From Longimicrobiales bacterium (GTDB lineage Bacteria; Gemmatimonadota; Gemmatimonadetes; Longimicrobiales; Gaopeijiaceae): a stretch of DNA of 64,000 nucleotides. A program made the position numbers and the translations under genes. Location of the stretch: assembly GCA_951828585.1 (NCBI GenBank), contig OX639991.1, forward strand, positions 4,136,001 through 4,200,000, in the 5' to 3' direction. Of the stretch, positions 26,801 through 34,937 are shown piece by piece. The notes beneath the pieces are model-generated. The model did not search any database. It was not told the origin of the DNA and worked only from the letters and a program-made list of their open reading frames with translations. The number at the start of each line of letters is the position of its first letter. Positions within the stretch are counted from its first letter, which is position 1.

Positions 26801-27147
26801 GCATACTTGCGCGGAACACCTGCCACACGCCCTGGTCGCATCGGCTGGACCTGCGGGTCTCGCAGACGGTCGAGGTCCGTACCTTCAAGGCCGACCTTAC
26901 GCTCGACATGCTCAACGTCCTCAACTTCCTGAATCCGTCATGGGGAGTCGTCCAGGTGGCCAACCCGGTGGTCCAGTTGTTCCGGGTACGCCGGGACCCC
27001 GACGACGGTCTGCGGGCCCGCTACATCGGCGCGCTGCGGAGGGACCGGGAGACTGGCAGGGTGCGGGCGGCGCGACCGTTCGCGCCGGAGGTGCCCACGT
27101 CCCAGTGGCGGGCCCAGTTGGGCGTGCGGGTGTCGCTGCGGCGCTGA
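23881..27147 (+). CDS. TonB-dependent receptor with carboxypeptidase-regulatory-like N-terminal domain
   Basis: 1088 residues from the ATG at 23881. Signal sequence PLLIPFLAALATALPLSAQ, then a CarboxypepD_reg-like beta-sandwich (about residues 45-130, LRGRILDRDGTPVEAALVTL). The plug domain contains IPLEAVEQFQVEVAPFDIRQ and GALNAVTKSGTNEF, followed by a long outer-membrane barrel (for example ELALYAQDEWEAHDRLTLRA). It is of the oar-like type seen in Gemmatimonadota and Acidobacteriota. It would import a large or scarce substrate with TonB energy; no substrate-specific neighbour is present. It ends RVSLRR, not the usual aromatic residue. Confidence 0.93.
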   Translation: MSPRPHPRDPPRTSWRPTSWIRPAPLLIPFLAALATALPLSAQSASTGGLRGRILDRDGTPVEAALVTLIHTRTGVASTALSVADGRYTLRGQRPGGPYRVTVTRLGFREFTREDIELLLGQFVDLDVTLVPDAIEIEALVVEAEPDPEFNPGRIGISTLVTSEVLRELPTLTRNFLDFAALSPLVRTSKEGVSVAGASYRFNTLNIDGALNQDVFGLSTNSIAGGRAGARVIPLEAVEQFQVEVAPFDIRQSGFTGGALNAVTKSGTNEFETSAFGFYRGSGLVGELVIDDVSTVPELSTARAGFTAGGPIRRDRAHFFIAGEWERVREPPSGFHVGESDPFRLSLVPDSVARMRSLLQQLGADPGTSASFSLENQLANLFARVDWKLGDRHDAMLRYSFASADDDPDPNRLPDAAYEFSSGGSEIRSRSHSAVARLVSSLGNRISNEFAANVQFLSDNETARSAFSQVEVSVDGKVGDHWVTRDVRAGADFFAQDNGLEQRIIQLSNNLSYDVGTHQLLFGAAGTWFNFDRRFVPGALGSYEFHSLEDLALNRPDRYEVTIPLTDQGAAPTFGVRELALYAQDEWEAHDRLTLRAGARVDIPTFAGRPEANEELERELGIDVSRLPDNRLNYSVRAGLNWRPFEGTQLRGGTGVFSGRPAFSWLANAFQNNGLAVTTILCRGDQAPAFDPSGPTPTECVGGSGLGESPPIINYFDPDFRFPQDWRTTFAVDQRLPGGVVLSASWISNIALRQIFITNENLSPEPHPGGPEDGFGFGLRDVWGSPVTGNDEQLWVGGRISDLFGPVLRVGNRDGNYSYAATMELRKDFGSALALRAGYSLTRSANLQDLLSIDVTSNYATTPIGRHPNEPVSQRSRFDRPHKVVASARTRLLPRLGGTEVSMMYVGQSGVPYSYVYDGDLNGDGFNGPRAARLANDLIYIPRASRELPSLIVSQILWEGFLQEEECLREQWARILARNTCHTPWSHRLDLRVSQTVEVRTFKADLTLDMLNVLNFLNPSWGVVQVANPVVQLFRVRRDPDDGLRARYIGALRRDRETGRVRAARPFAPEVPTSQWRAQLGVRVSLRR

Positions 27148-27246
27148 GATGGACCAGATTTGTGGTCCGGCACTCGCAGTGCGACTGTGACCGGTTGATG
27201 TCGGCAATGCTTGCCGCGGGCCTGCTCGCGTCGACGAGACCGCGTC

Positions 27247-27900
27247 TCAGACCACGCTCGAAGGGCAGAGATGCGAAACCGCGCACCGGTTGCAGCGCGG
27301 CCGGCGGGCGTTGCACACCTGTCGGCCGTGAAAGATCAGCAGGTGGGCGAGCATGGTCCACACGCGCTGTGGAAAGAGCACCATCAGGTCCTTCTCGATC
27401 TTCACCGGGGTCTTCTCGGCGGTGAAGCGCATCCGCCGCGACAGCCGCTTGACGTGGGTATCCACGACCACCCCTTCGTCGATCCCGAAGGCGTTGCCAA
27501 GGATGACATTGGCCGTTTTTCGCCCGATCCCCGGCAGCGCGGACAGTTCCTTCATGTTCCTCGGCAGCTCGCCGCCGTGTTCCTCGATCAGCGCGTCGGC
27601 CATGCCGATCAGGTTGCGGGTCTTGATGCGGAAGAACCCTGTCGAGCGGATCACCTCTTCCAGTTGCTCCGGTAGGGCCGCGGCCAGGGATTCGGGGTCG
27701 GGATAGCGACGGAACAGCTCGGGCGTGACCATGTTCACGCGAACGTCGGTGCACTGCGCGGAGAGGATGGTGGCGACCGCCAGTTCGTAGGGGGACGCGT
27801 GGTCGAGCGCGCATTTGGCGTCCGGGTACTCGGAGAGGAGAATGTCGTAGATCTCGCGGGCGCGGGCGGTCCGTTTTTTCTTTGATTCGCGTGGGGTCAT
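27247..27900 (-). CDS. nth: Endonuclease III
   Basis: 217-residue base-excision repair DNA glycosylase/AP lyase for oxidised pyrimidines. Helix-hairpin-helix with catalytic Lys in LPGIGRKTANVILGNAFG, catalytic Asp in VVVDTHVKRLSRR, and the [4Fe-4S] Cys set C-x6-C-x2-C-x5-C in CNARRPRCNRCAVSHLC. The N-terminal basic extension (MTPRESKKKRTARAR) is slightly longer than in E. coli. Confidence 0.97.
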   Translation of the reverse strand: MTPRESKKKRTARAREIYDILLSEYPDAKCALDHASPYELAVATILSAQCTDVRVNMVTPELFRRYPDPESLAAALPEQLEEVIRSTGFFRIKTRNLIGMADALIEEHGGELPRNMKELSALPGIGRKTANVILGNAFGIDEGVVVDTHVKRLSRRMRFTAEKTPVKIEKDLMVLFPQRVWTMLAHLLIFHGRQVCNARRPRCNRCAVSHLCPSSVV

Positions 27901-27926
27901 CGGGGGGTCGGAGAAATCACAGTGGG

Positions 27927-28003
27927 ATGGCGGATGGCATATGGGGCATGGCGGAGTATATCCGGGGCATGGCGGAGTATATCCAGGGCATGGCGGATGG
28001 GTT
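27927..28003 (+). repeat. Short tandem repeat, about 24-bp unit
   Basis: Three near-identical units built on GGGGCATGGCGGAGTATATC follow each other downstream of the divergent nth start. Units differ at one or two bases, and a degenerate fourth unit is at each end. Unit length is a multiple of three, so one forward frame reads as repeated MAEYI(R/Q)G, but no start signal or coding context supports expression. Probably a slippage repeat. Confidence 0.7.
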
Positions 28004-28020
28004 TAACGGATACCACCGGG

Positions 28021-28932
28021 TTAGAGGACGGTGGAAGGAAGCGTCGTCGGCCGCGGGCCCGCGTCATTGGGCTGGGGATCGCCGTCCGAGGTGGAGGGTG
28101 GCGGCGGCGAAACCGGCTCCGGCCTTTCCCGCGCGAACCGGCCGAGCACCAGCGCCACGAGCTTGAAGACCTCCGCGGGCGTGCGGATCCCCACGAGACC
28201 ATCCAGCTCGGCGCCGGGCAGCGAAGTCGAAAAGTCGCCGCCACCTTCCCGCGCGGGGCCCGACGCCCACCCGGGGAGCGCGTCGAGGGGTTGGGGGGGG
28301 ACGGAGACAACCACGTATCCGGGGCGGTCCTTTCGCATGCCGGCCACCATGGCCACATGAAGCGCTCCCTGTTCGTCGCCGTGCCAGAAGAAACCGTCCA
28401 CGGACTCCGGCGGCTCATCCGGGGTATCGATCCAGGCCAGATGCTGGGGAAGCTGAACGTACCCGGCGCGTCCGGCGAGGGTTTCCGTCCAACCGGGCCC
28501 GGTGTCTTCCTCCACGTCGGCGGTGTCTCGCGACCGCTCGGACCCGCCGTCCCCCACCCCACCCTCCCCCCGCGGGGCGGAGGAGGGTTTCGGCATCGGA
28601 CAGGCCCCCGCTCGCGACCCCACACCGAGCAGTTCACGCAACGTCTTCCGCCCGGCAAGCACCACCCCCCCGCCCGTCCGCCACAAGTGGTACGCGAAGA
28701 ACACGATGCCCGCATGGTCGTGGGCCGACTCGGGCCCGGCGTCCTCCTCGCGCAACTCCGCAACCGCACCCTGTACCGCACCCATCAACACGAACGCGGC
28801 CGGGTTGCCTGCATCCACCCCGCGTTCCTCCGCTTCGCGCGTGATCGCCGTGAAGCACCGGTCCGGAATCTCCGGGTCCGGGAGCAGGAGCTCGTAGGGG
28901 GTGAACCGGGCGTAGGCGTCGTGGATGGCCAA
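28021..28932 (-). CDS. Hypothetical protein downstream of the NSS transporter
   Basis: 303 residues, no family recognised. Ordered-looking N-terminal half (ARFTPYELLLPDPEIPDRCF, HDHAGIVFFAYHLWRTGGGV) and a central segment (AGYVQLPQHLAWIDTPDEPP, VDGFFWHGDEQGALHVAMV), separated by a Gly/Ser/Glu-rich linker and followed by a Pro-rich tail. It starts 18 bp after the transporter stop in the same direction, so it is probably co-transcribed. No signal peptide; likely cytoplasmic. Confidence 0.72.
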   Translation of the reverse strand: MAIHDAYARFTPYELLLPDPEIPDRCFTAITREAEERGVDAGNPAAFVLMGAVQGAVAELREEDAGPESAHDHAGIVFFAYHLWRTGGGVVLAGRKTLRELLGVGSRAGACPMPKPSSAPRGEGGVGDGGSERSRDTADVEEDTGPGWTETLAGRAGYVQLPQHLAWIDTPDEPPESVDGFFWHGDEQGALHVAMVAGMRKDRPGYVVVSVPPQPLDALPGWASGPAREGGGDFSTSLPGAELDGLVGIRTPAEVFKLVALVLGRFARERPEPVSPPPPSTSDGDPQPNDAGPRPTTLPSTVL

Positions 28933-28950
28933 GGTGCGGCCCCGTGAAGC

Positions 28951-30438
28951 CTATCCGCCGCCGCCGCCGGGATCCGCCGCGGCCTCCCCACCCCGAGCGG
29001 CCTGGATCCGGCGCACCATCCACCCGTTCAGCGCGAAGAGCGCCAGCAGCACCACCGCCCACTGGATCAGCACCGAACCGACGTTGTACGACGAGAAGAG
29101 GGTCCAGGTCTCGGCCGACCAGAAGTCATCGCCCCCGGCCTGCACCAGCCACCACACCATGAGCACGGCCGCCTCGACCAGCACCAGTCTTATGGCCCAG
29201 TCCCACCACTTCCCGATCCGGACATCCGAATCCGCGGTGTTGATGAACTTCTCGCGCCACTTCGTCACGCCGTACTTCATCACGGCGAAGGCGAAGAAGA
29301 ACCCCGAGAGCATCAGGCCCACGCCCCAGACCCAGTCCTGGTTCTGGAAGACCCCGATCCGCATCGCCGAGGGAATGCCAAGCAGGAAGCCGGCCGAGCC
29401 CACCATCATGATCGCGCGGCGCCGGGTCAGCCCCAGGTCGATCAGGATCCGGGACGCCAACTCGATCATCGCCACCAGGCTGGACCATGCGGCGAAGACC
29501 AGCGCCAGGAAGAAGAGCCCCATGAAGAACTGCCCGGCCGGGATCTGCGCGAAGAGCTGCGGCACCCAGATGAAGGTCAGGCCCTCGTTCCCCGCGCCCA
29601 CGATTTCGTTCGCCGCCTCCGGCATGACGGAGAAGATCGTGCACAGCACCATGATCCCCGCCAACAGCGACATCGAGTTGTTTCCGAAGCCGATCACGAA
29701 GGCGTTGAGGGCCGTGTCTTCGCGCGCCCGCATGTAGACCGCATAGGAGAGGACCAAACCCCAGCCGGCACCGGTATCCCACGCGTTCTGGGTCAGCGCC
29801 TCGAGCCAGATCTTCACGTCGCCGAGCTGGCTGAAATCGGGGGTGAAGAGGAAGGCCAGCCCGTCGGACGCGCCCGGCATGGTCAGCGCCTTCACCGCCA
29901 GAACGATCACCAGAACCACCAGCGAGGGGATCAGGAAGCGGGCTGCGGTCTCGATGCCGCGCACCCCCTTCGACACGACGAATATGCCCAGCCCGACCGC
30001 GATCGCGTGGAAGAGTACGGCCTGCGGGGTGGAGTTGAAGGCGTCCCAGAACCGGCTCGGCATCGCCGTCGGGATCTCGCCGCTCACCGTCGCGAAGAAG
30101 AAGCGGATCGTCCACCCCATCACCACCGAGTAGTAGAACATGATGGCGACCGCGACCCACGCCACCCACGCCCCCATCCAAGCGAACTTCGGCCCGATCG
30201 TCTTGATGAAAGACCCGACCGTGCCGCGCCGGGTGGCCTTCCCCATGCCGAATTCGAGGATCAGCAGCGGGATCGACCAGAGGAGCAGGAAGACGACCCA
30301 CGCCACCAGAAAGCTGCCGCCCCCGTTGGAGGCCGCGATGCGGGGGAAACGCCAGATGTTTCCGGTGCCGATCGCCATGCCGAGCATGGCCAGGAGCATT
30401 CCCCAGCGGGTGGTGAAGACCTGGGATCGGGTGGACAC
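28951..30438 (-). CDS. Sodium-dependent transporter, NSS/SNF family
   Basis: 495 residues, about 12 membrane helices. The helix 1 sodium/substrate site is intact (LAMLGMAIGTGNIWRFPRIA), followed by GGGSFLVAW and LILEFGMGKATRRG. The family imports amino acids or related compounds with sodium. Bacterial members of this size often work with a MetS-type single-helix subunit; one is found at 16670-16783, not adjacent. The gene downstream (28021-28932) is probably in the same operon. Confidence 0.94.
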   Translation of the reverse strand: MSTRSQVFTTRWGMLLAMLGMAIGTGNIWRFPRIAASNGGGSFLVAWVVFLLLWSIPLLILEFGMGKATRRGTVGSFIKTIGPKFAWMGAWVAWVAVAIMFYYSVVMGWTIRFFFATVSGEIPTAMPSRFWDAFNSTPQAVLFHAIAVGLGIFVVSKGVRGIETAARFLIPSLVVLVIVLAVKALTMPGASDGLAFLFTPDFSQLGDVKIWLEALTQNAWDTGAGWGLVLSYAVYMRAREDTALNAFVIGFGNNSMSLLAGIMVLCTIFSVMPEAANEIVGAGNEGLTFIWVPQLFAQIPAGQFFMGLFFLALVFAAWSSLVAMIELASRILIDLGLTRRRAIMMVGSAGFLLGIPSAMRIGVFQNQDWVWGVGLMLSGFFFAFAVMKYGVTKWREKFINTADSDVRIGKWWDWAIRLVLVEAAVLMVWWLVQAGGDDFWSAETWTLFSSYNVGSVLIQWAVVLLALFALNGWMVRRIQAARGGEAAADPGGGGG

Positions 30439-30771
30439 GGTGGGCGGCTCCTGGGTTGGGGGGTGCGTGGGACCGCCGACATACTACCGCGTGGCGGGGC
30501 CGGGCGCACGGGTCATCGACGGCCTGCGCGAACCTGCCGGGAGATGATCGGCAACCGAGAGCGTGGTCGGACTGGTCGACCGGGGCCCCCTGACCCTGCC
30601 GCAAACCGCCACGAACGCCGGGGGAACCGAGGGACCGCCGGACCGACATCGCCCAAGGTGGCGGTGCTACGTTACTCTCTTCCTCCCTCATCAACTTGGC
30701 GTGGAACGCGTTCTGTAGTGGTCAGCACCAGTTCCGGGGTCAACCCCCCATCGAGGATCAGGTGCCCGCCG
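30439..30771. other. Intergenic region of 333 bp
   Basis: Upstream of the transporter start and downstream of the propeller lipoprotein gene. No RNA gene or terminator could be identified. After the lipoprotein stop at 30772 a second minus-strand frame stays open for about 35 codons past a run of seven T (LILDGGLTPELVLTTTE), which could be the original protein end after a one-base slip. Confidence 0.4.
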
Positions 30772-31758
30772 TCAAAAAAACCGGGCATTCCTATTGCGTA
30801 GCCATCCCCAATTGTCGTCGACGACGATGGGGCTCGCCGTGACGGACGCTGGATCCAGAACATATCCAACGGTAGTGCCGTGTCTCACACTCACAAATAC
30901 CCGCCCGTCAACGAGAATCCCGACGTGGTTTACCATACGCACGAGCAATAGCTCTCGTCCCCCAAACGTGCCTCCCAGCTCACGTTGTTCCTCAAGTAAT
31001 GGATCTCGCAGTTCCCTGGGAAGAAACGCGATTCTGACGGGCGATTCGTCCAGATCGTAACTGACAAGCGCCAAGTGGCGCCCGTCAAGAACGTGCACGA
31101 TACCGTCCTGCGTGATGGCCACGAGATTGGATGTCATGCCCGCCAGACCTGCGGGTCCCTGGATCTCAGGCCGAAAGTCAACCGGTATTGGCGCAACTAG
31201 CCACCGCCTATCTTCGGCGGCGCGCAGCAGGTAGTGTCCTCGGGAGAGGATTGGGAAGAACTCTCCCAGGTCCGAATGAACTGCAAACGCCATAGCGTAG
31301 CGACCGGCGGGTTCGGAGACCCGCAAGAGGTCTCCTTGGGGGCCCAAGTAGGAGACTCGCCCGGTGGACATGTCGAAGATGCCCATCGTATCTCCCAACA
31401 TCGACAATTGTGAAGGTGCCTGGAATTCACCTGGCCCCTCGCCGACGCGTCCCACAACACGTAACGGATTCAGGACGCTGTCCAAGAGCACGATGTGACG
31501 GTTCAGGCCGTCAACGACCGCCCAGCCGGATGGGGTCTTGTCGACGTCAAGAATCGACCCGAATAGGATCTGCGTTTCATCGTATCCGTCCTCGAATTCA
31601 CCTTGACCGAAGCGGGCCTCAACCCTGCGGATCACATATGCGGAGTCGCTTGCCTGGAAGTATACGGGCTGCGCAAACCGAGGCGAAGAGCCTTCACACG
31701 CACCGCAGAACGCGACGGCAAATGCGGCCAAGCTCAGTCGGGAAAGCACTTCCCGCAT
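30772..31758 (-). CDS. 6-bladed beta-propeller-like secreted lipoprotein
   Basis: 328 residues from MREVLSRLSLAAFAVAFCGAC, a probable lipoprotein signal. The body shows repeated strand patterns with propeller spacing (GWAVVDGLNRHIVLLDSVLNPL, GVGEGPGEFQAPSQLSML, GIFDMSTGRVSYLGPQGDLL, NLVAITQDGIVHVLDGRHL, GRVFVSVRHGTTVGYVLD). It is last in an operon that once read sigma factor, short peptide, secreted protein, propeller. The upstream genes are broken by insertion sequences. It ends next to a T7 run and may be slightly truncated by a frameshift. Confidence 0.7.
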   Translation of the reverse strand: MREVLSRLSLAAFAVAFCGACEGSSPRFAQPVYFQASDSAYVIRRVEARFGQGEFEDGYDETQILFGSILDVDKTPSGWAVVDGLNRHIVLLDSVLNPLRVVGRVGEGPGEFQAPSQLSMLGDTMGIFDMSTGRVSYLGPQGDLLRVSEPAGRYAMAFAVHSDLGEFFPILSRGHYLLRAAEDRRWLVAPIPVDFRPEIQGPAGLAGMTSNLVAITQDGIVHVLDGRHLALVSYDLDESPVRIAFLPRELRDPLLEEQRELGGTFGGRELLLVRMVNHVGILVDGRVFVSVRHGTTVGYVLDPASVTASPIVVDDNWGWLRNRNARFF

Positions 31759-32151
31759 AGCAACAGGACCACACATGGGATGTTGAAATCTAAGGCCACA
31801 CCTGTTGGTAGGTATCACACCTAATCATATATGTTCGCCCGTTCGACATAAGGTAATGGGGTGGTCCTACTTCGTTGGACAGTTCGAGGGCAAAGTTAAG
31901 GTGGATTCCGGCTGAGTTTGAGAGCCCTCGGGAACCTTTGCTTCGTGAATCGTAAGCCCCGCTCGCCGGGAGGGGAACCCGACCGGCGAGCGGGGCTTGG
32001 TAGCGGTCGGGGAGCGCGCGCCCAGCGGGCGGACTGTCCGCTGGGCCTCCGGCCCGCGGCCTCATGGGTGTGCGCTCCGGTGCGCGGACACATGGACGGA
32101 CGGGAGCCTGCGGGCGCTCGGCACCGGCCGGCTGGACGCAACGCGGCTTGG

Positions 32152-32973
32152 TCATGCCGCCCTCGCGCTGTTGCGGTAGGTCTCGCCCGGCGTCCGCCCG
32201 CCCAGCGACGAGTGCGGGCGCACCTCGTTGTAGAAGTCGATCCACGAGCCGATGATCCGCTCGGCATCCAGCCCGTTGCGGAGTTCATGCAGGTACACGG
32301 CCTCGTACTTCAGCGACCGCCACAGCCGTTCGATGAAGATGTTGTCGAGGAACCGGCCCCGGCCGTCCATCGAGAACGCCACGCCTGCCTCCAGCACCCG
32401 GTCGGCGAAGGCCGCGCTGGTGAACTGCGCACCCTGGTCGGTATTCAGGATCTCCGGAGTCGCCCGGATGAGCGCGTCGTCCAGGGCCCCGGTGCAGAAC
32501 GACGCGTCCATTGTGTTGGACAATCGCCAGGAGAGGACGTGCCGCGTCGCCCAGTCCATCACGGCCACGAGGTAGAAAAACCCTTGGCTGACAGGGATAT
32601 AGGTGATGTCCGCGCACCAGACATGGTCCGACCGGGAGATCTCGAGGTCGCGCAGCAGGTAGGGGAAGATCCGGTGCTCCGAGTTCGCCACGCTCGTGCG
32701 CGGCCGCCGGTAGACCGCCTCCATCCCCATGAGCCGCATGAGCCGCCGGACCCGGTGCCGGCCGGCCGTGACACCCTCGCGGCGGAGATGCCGCATCATC
32801 TGCCGGCTCCCGTAGAACGGATAGTCCATGTGGAGCTCGTCCATCCGCCGCATCACCGCCAGGTTCTCCGCGCTCTCCCCCTTCGGCCGGTAGTAGAGCG
32901 ACGATCGGCTCACACCCAGCAGCACGCTCTGCCTCGACAGGCTCAGCGGTCCGTCCGGCTCGATCATCCCCAT
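32152..32973 (-). CDS. IS3-family transposase OrfB (element a)
   Basis: 273 residues, DDE integrase core: first Asp in VWCADITYIPVSQ, second in ILNTDQGAQFTSAAF, Glu in IFIERLWRSLKYE. HTH_21 region at the N-terminus (YGSRQMMRHLRREGVTAG). A -1 slip on the run of seven T near the end of OrfA (33007-33013) would give a continuous OrfAB product (FFSARVEALSRTERMGM), the usual IS3 expression mode. All catalytic residues are present, so it may be active. Confidence 0.93.
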   Translation of the reverse strand: MGMIEPDGPLSLSRQSVLLGVSRSSLYYRPKGESAENLAVMRRMDELHMDYPFYGSRQMMRHLRREGVTAGRHRVRRLMRLMGMEAVYRRPRTSVANSEHRIFPYLLRDLEISRSDHVWCADITYIPVSQGFFYLVAVMDWATRHVLSWRLSNTMDASFCTGALDDALIRATPEILNTDQGAQFTSAAFADRVLEAGVAFSMDGRGRFLDNIFIERLWRSLKYEAVYLHELRNGLDAERIIGSWIDFYNEVRPHSSLGGRTPGETYRNSARAA

Positions 32974-32987
32974 CCGCTCCGTCCGGC

Positions 32988-33275
32988 TCAGCGCTTCAAC
33001 CCGCGCCGAAAAAAATCCCGCTCCACCGTCAACTCTCCGATCTTGGCGTGCAGCTCGTGGATCTTCGCCTCATGCTCCTTGGCGAGCTTCCGTCTCCCGC
33101 CCTTGGCGAACACCTCCGGCACGGCATCCAGCAGCTGCCGCTTCCAGGCGCTCACCTGATTCGGATGAAGCTCATGCCGTGCCGCGATCGCCTGTACGCT
33201 GTCGCGCTCCTGGAGCGCCTCCAACGCCACTCGGGCCTTGAACTCCGCCGTGAATCTCCGTCTCTTTCTGGCCAT
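32988..33275 (-). CDS. IS3-family transposase OrfA (element a)
   Basis: 95 residues: helix-turn-helix (RRRFTAEFKARVALEALQE, AIAARHELHPNQVSAWKRQL) followed by a leucine-zipper helix ending VERDFFRRGLKR. It binds the IS ends and forms the N-terminal half of the OrfAB transposase after frameshifting. Confidence 0.92.
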   Translation of the reverse strand: MARKRRRFTAEFKARVALEALQERDSVQAIAARHELHPNQVSAWKRQLLDAVPEVFAKGGRRKLAKEHEAKIHELHAKIGELTVERDFFRRGLKR

Positions 33276-33493
33276 CTCGGTGCCTCCTGTTCCATAATGG
33301 AATCCACCTTAACGACCTGTCCTGGACCTACCCCGCTTTCACGGACGGTTATGTTTTGGTGTTGATGGTGTCTGATAATGGTTTCTTTTTCTCGCTCTTT
33401 CAACGGTGGAGAGGGGTAACGAGCGACCCCGACGAAGCGAGCAGGCCGGAGAAGCCCGGAGAGCTTCGGCCGCCCCGGAGCTGCAGGTTCGCT

Positions 33494-34345
33494 TCAGGCC
33501 GCATGGTTGAGTTTCTCGAAGTCCGCCGGCGATTCGTAGCCGAGCGCGGAGTGGAGTCGGCGGGTGTTGTAGAAGCCCTCGATGAATTGGAAGACTTCAC
33601 GCCGCGCCTTGGCCACCGTCGGAAAACGCCGCCGGTCGATGAGTTCGCACTCGAGCGTGGCGAAAAAGCTCTCACACATAGCGTTGTCGTATGCGTCGCC
33701 CACCGAGCCCATCGACTGCGCGATGCCCGCCTCGCGACAATGCTCCCCGAACGCCAGCGACGTGTACTGCGAGCCTTGGTCGGAGTGATGGACGACTCCA
33801 CCCCTCGGCTGGCGGCGGCGGACCGCCATCTCCAGCGCGGCCCCGACCAGCTCGGCCTTCATGTGGGGTGCCATCGCCCAGCCGACGATCCGCCGGCTCC
33901 AGGCATCGAGCACCACGGCGAGGTACAGCCAGCCGGTCCAGGTGGGCACGTACGTGATGTCCGCCACCCACAGTTGGTCGGGACCCTTGGCCGAAAAGTC
34001 CCGGTTCACCAGGTCCGGCGCGGGCTCGGCCTTGGCGTCCCTCTTCGTCGTGCCCGTCTTGAATCGCCTCCGCGTCACGCCCTCGATGTCCAGCTCCCTC
34101 ATCAGGCGTGCCACTCGCTTCCGGCTCACACGCTCGCCGTCGGCCAAGAGCGCCGCGTGGATCCGCGGGCAGCCGTAGGTCTCGTCGCTGTCGCGCCAGA
34201 TCGCCTTGATCCTGACCTTGAGCTCGGAGTCTCGCCCCGCTCGCGCCGAGGGCGGACGGTTCAGCCAGCCGTAGTACCCGCTGGGGGAGAGACCCAGCAC
34301 CCGGCACATGGCTGCAAGCGGAAAGGTTGCCCGGTTCGCCTTCAT
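33494..34345 (-). CDS. IS3-family transposase OrfB (element b)
   Basis: 283 residues with HTH_21 (YGCPRIHAALLADGERVS) and complete DDE core: DQLWVADITYVPTWTG, VVHHSDQGSQYTSLAF, MCESFFATLECELID. It ends near YNTRRLHSALGYESPADFE, typical of the IS3/IS150 type. A -1 slip at the A7G run in the OrfA 3' end would fuse the two frames. Confidence 0.94.
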   Translation of the reverse strand: MKANRATFPLAAMCRVLGLSPSGYYGWLNRPPSARAGRDSELKVRIKAIWRDSDETYGCPRIHAALLADGERVSRKRVARLMRELDIEGVTRRRFKTGTTKRDAKAEPAPDLVNRDFSAKGPDQLWVADITYVPTWTGWLYLAVVLDAWSRRIVGWAMAPHMKAELVGAALEMAVRRRQPRGGVVHHSDQGSQYTSLAFGEHCREAGIAQSMGSVGDAYDNAMCESFFATLECELIDRRRFPTVAKARREVFQFIEGFYNTRRLHSALGYESPADFEKLNHAA

Positions 34346-34659
34346 GAACGCATACCCCCGCCAGGGATCGATTCGCTCTCCCTCGCGAACCAGGCCGCGG
34401 CTTTTTTTAGGATGTCCCGCTCCATCCTGAGCCGCTTGACTTCCCGCTTCAGCTCCCTCATCTCCTTGCGTGCCTCCGTCGTCAGACCGTCACTGCGCCG
34501 GCCCTCGTCCAGGTCCGCCTGCTTGACCCAGTTCCGGATCGTCTGCTGCGAAGGCTCGAACTCGCGTGCGAGAGACCCCGGACTACGCCCGGCTCTCACC
34601 AGCTCGACGATACGTTCCTTGTACTCGGGCGGATACCGCCCTCGTCTTCTTCCCGCCAT
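34342..34659 (-). CDS. IS3-family transposase OrfA (element b)
   Basis: 105 residues: helix-turn-helix (YPPEYKERIVELVRAGRSPG, LAREFEPSQQTIRNWVKQA) and a coiled segment RELKREVKRLRMERDILKKA. The codons for ILKKA contain the A7G slippery run used by IS3 elements. It overlaps OrfB by 4 bp. Confidence 0.92.
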   Translation of the reverse strand: MAGRRRGRYPPEYKERIVELVRAGRSPGSLAREFEPSQQTIRNWVKQADLDEGRRSDGLTTEARKEMRELKREVKRLRMERDILKKAAAWFARESESIPGGGMRS

Positions 34660-34937
34660 GACTCACCTCCTTGGTTGAACCCAATGGAAAGGTGTCCGTC
34701 ATAGCGGGGCAACTCCAGTCCAAAAAACCGGGACCACCTCATAATGGCCAACCCAGGCATCGAGAGAATAGGAATACCCTTGGGAGACAAGCGTTCCCGT
34801 CATCGGGGGATCGTCTTCTCCAGACGAGACATACGGTGAACACGGCCCGCCCTGGCTATGGAGCGCCTTCGGCTGGCCGACAACCACGGCAACTAGAATC
34901 ACCACCGGTGCGAGACGGGCGAGAACTCTGGAGAACA

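Larger units (their letters stand above)
31895..33314 (-). mobile_element. IS3-family insertion sequence (element a)
   Basis: About 1420 bp bounded by 15-bp perfect inverted repeats: GTTAAGGTGGATTCC at 31895-31909 and its complement at 33300-33314. It encodes OrfA and OrfB joined by a T7 slippery run. No clear target duplication is seen, but removing it restores the reading frame of the interrupted gene. Confidence 0.88.
33360..34701 (-). mobile_element. IS3-family insertion sequence (element b)
   Basis: About 1340 bp with two overlapping transposase frames. The right end is TGACGGACACCTTTCC read inward from 34701. The left end lies near 33360-33370 but is not sharply defined. It is a different IS3 subgroup from element a, from which about 45 bp of host gene separate it. 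Its terminal TGA now stops the interrupted host gene. Confidence 0.82.

Noticed and set aside
27927-28003. Short tandem repeat considered as a CRISPR array
   Set aside because: Units are directly adjacent with no spacers, only about three copies, and no cas gene is near.
30672-30771. C-terminal extension of the propeller lipoprotein through a frameshift at T7
   Set aside because: The extension has no clear propeller blade and the existing end is plausible; noted only as a possibility.
31895-34701. The two IS3 elements considered as one composite transposon
   Set aside because: They belong to different subgroups with different ends, and only about 45 bp of host gene lie between them.
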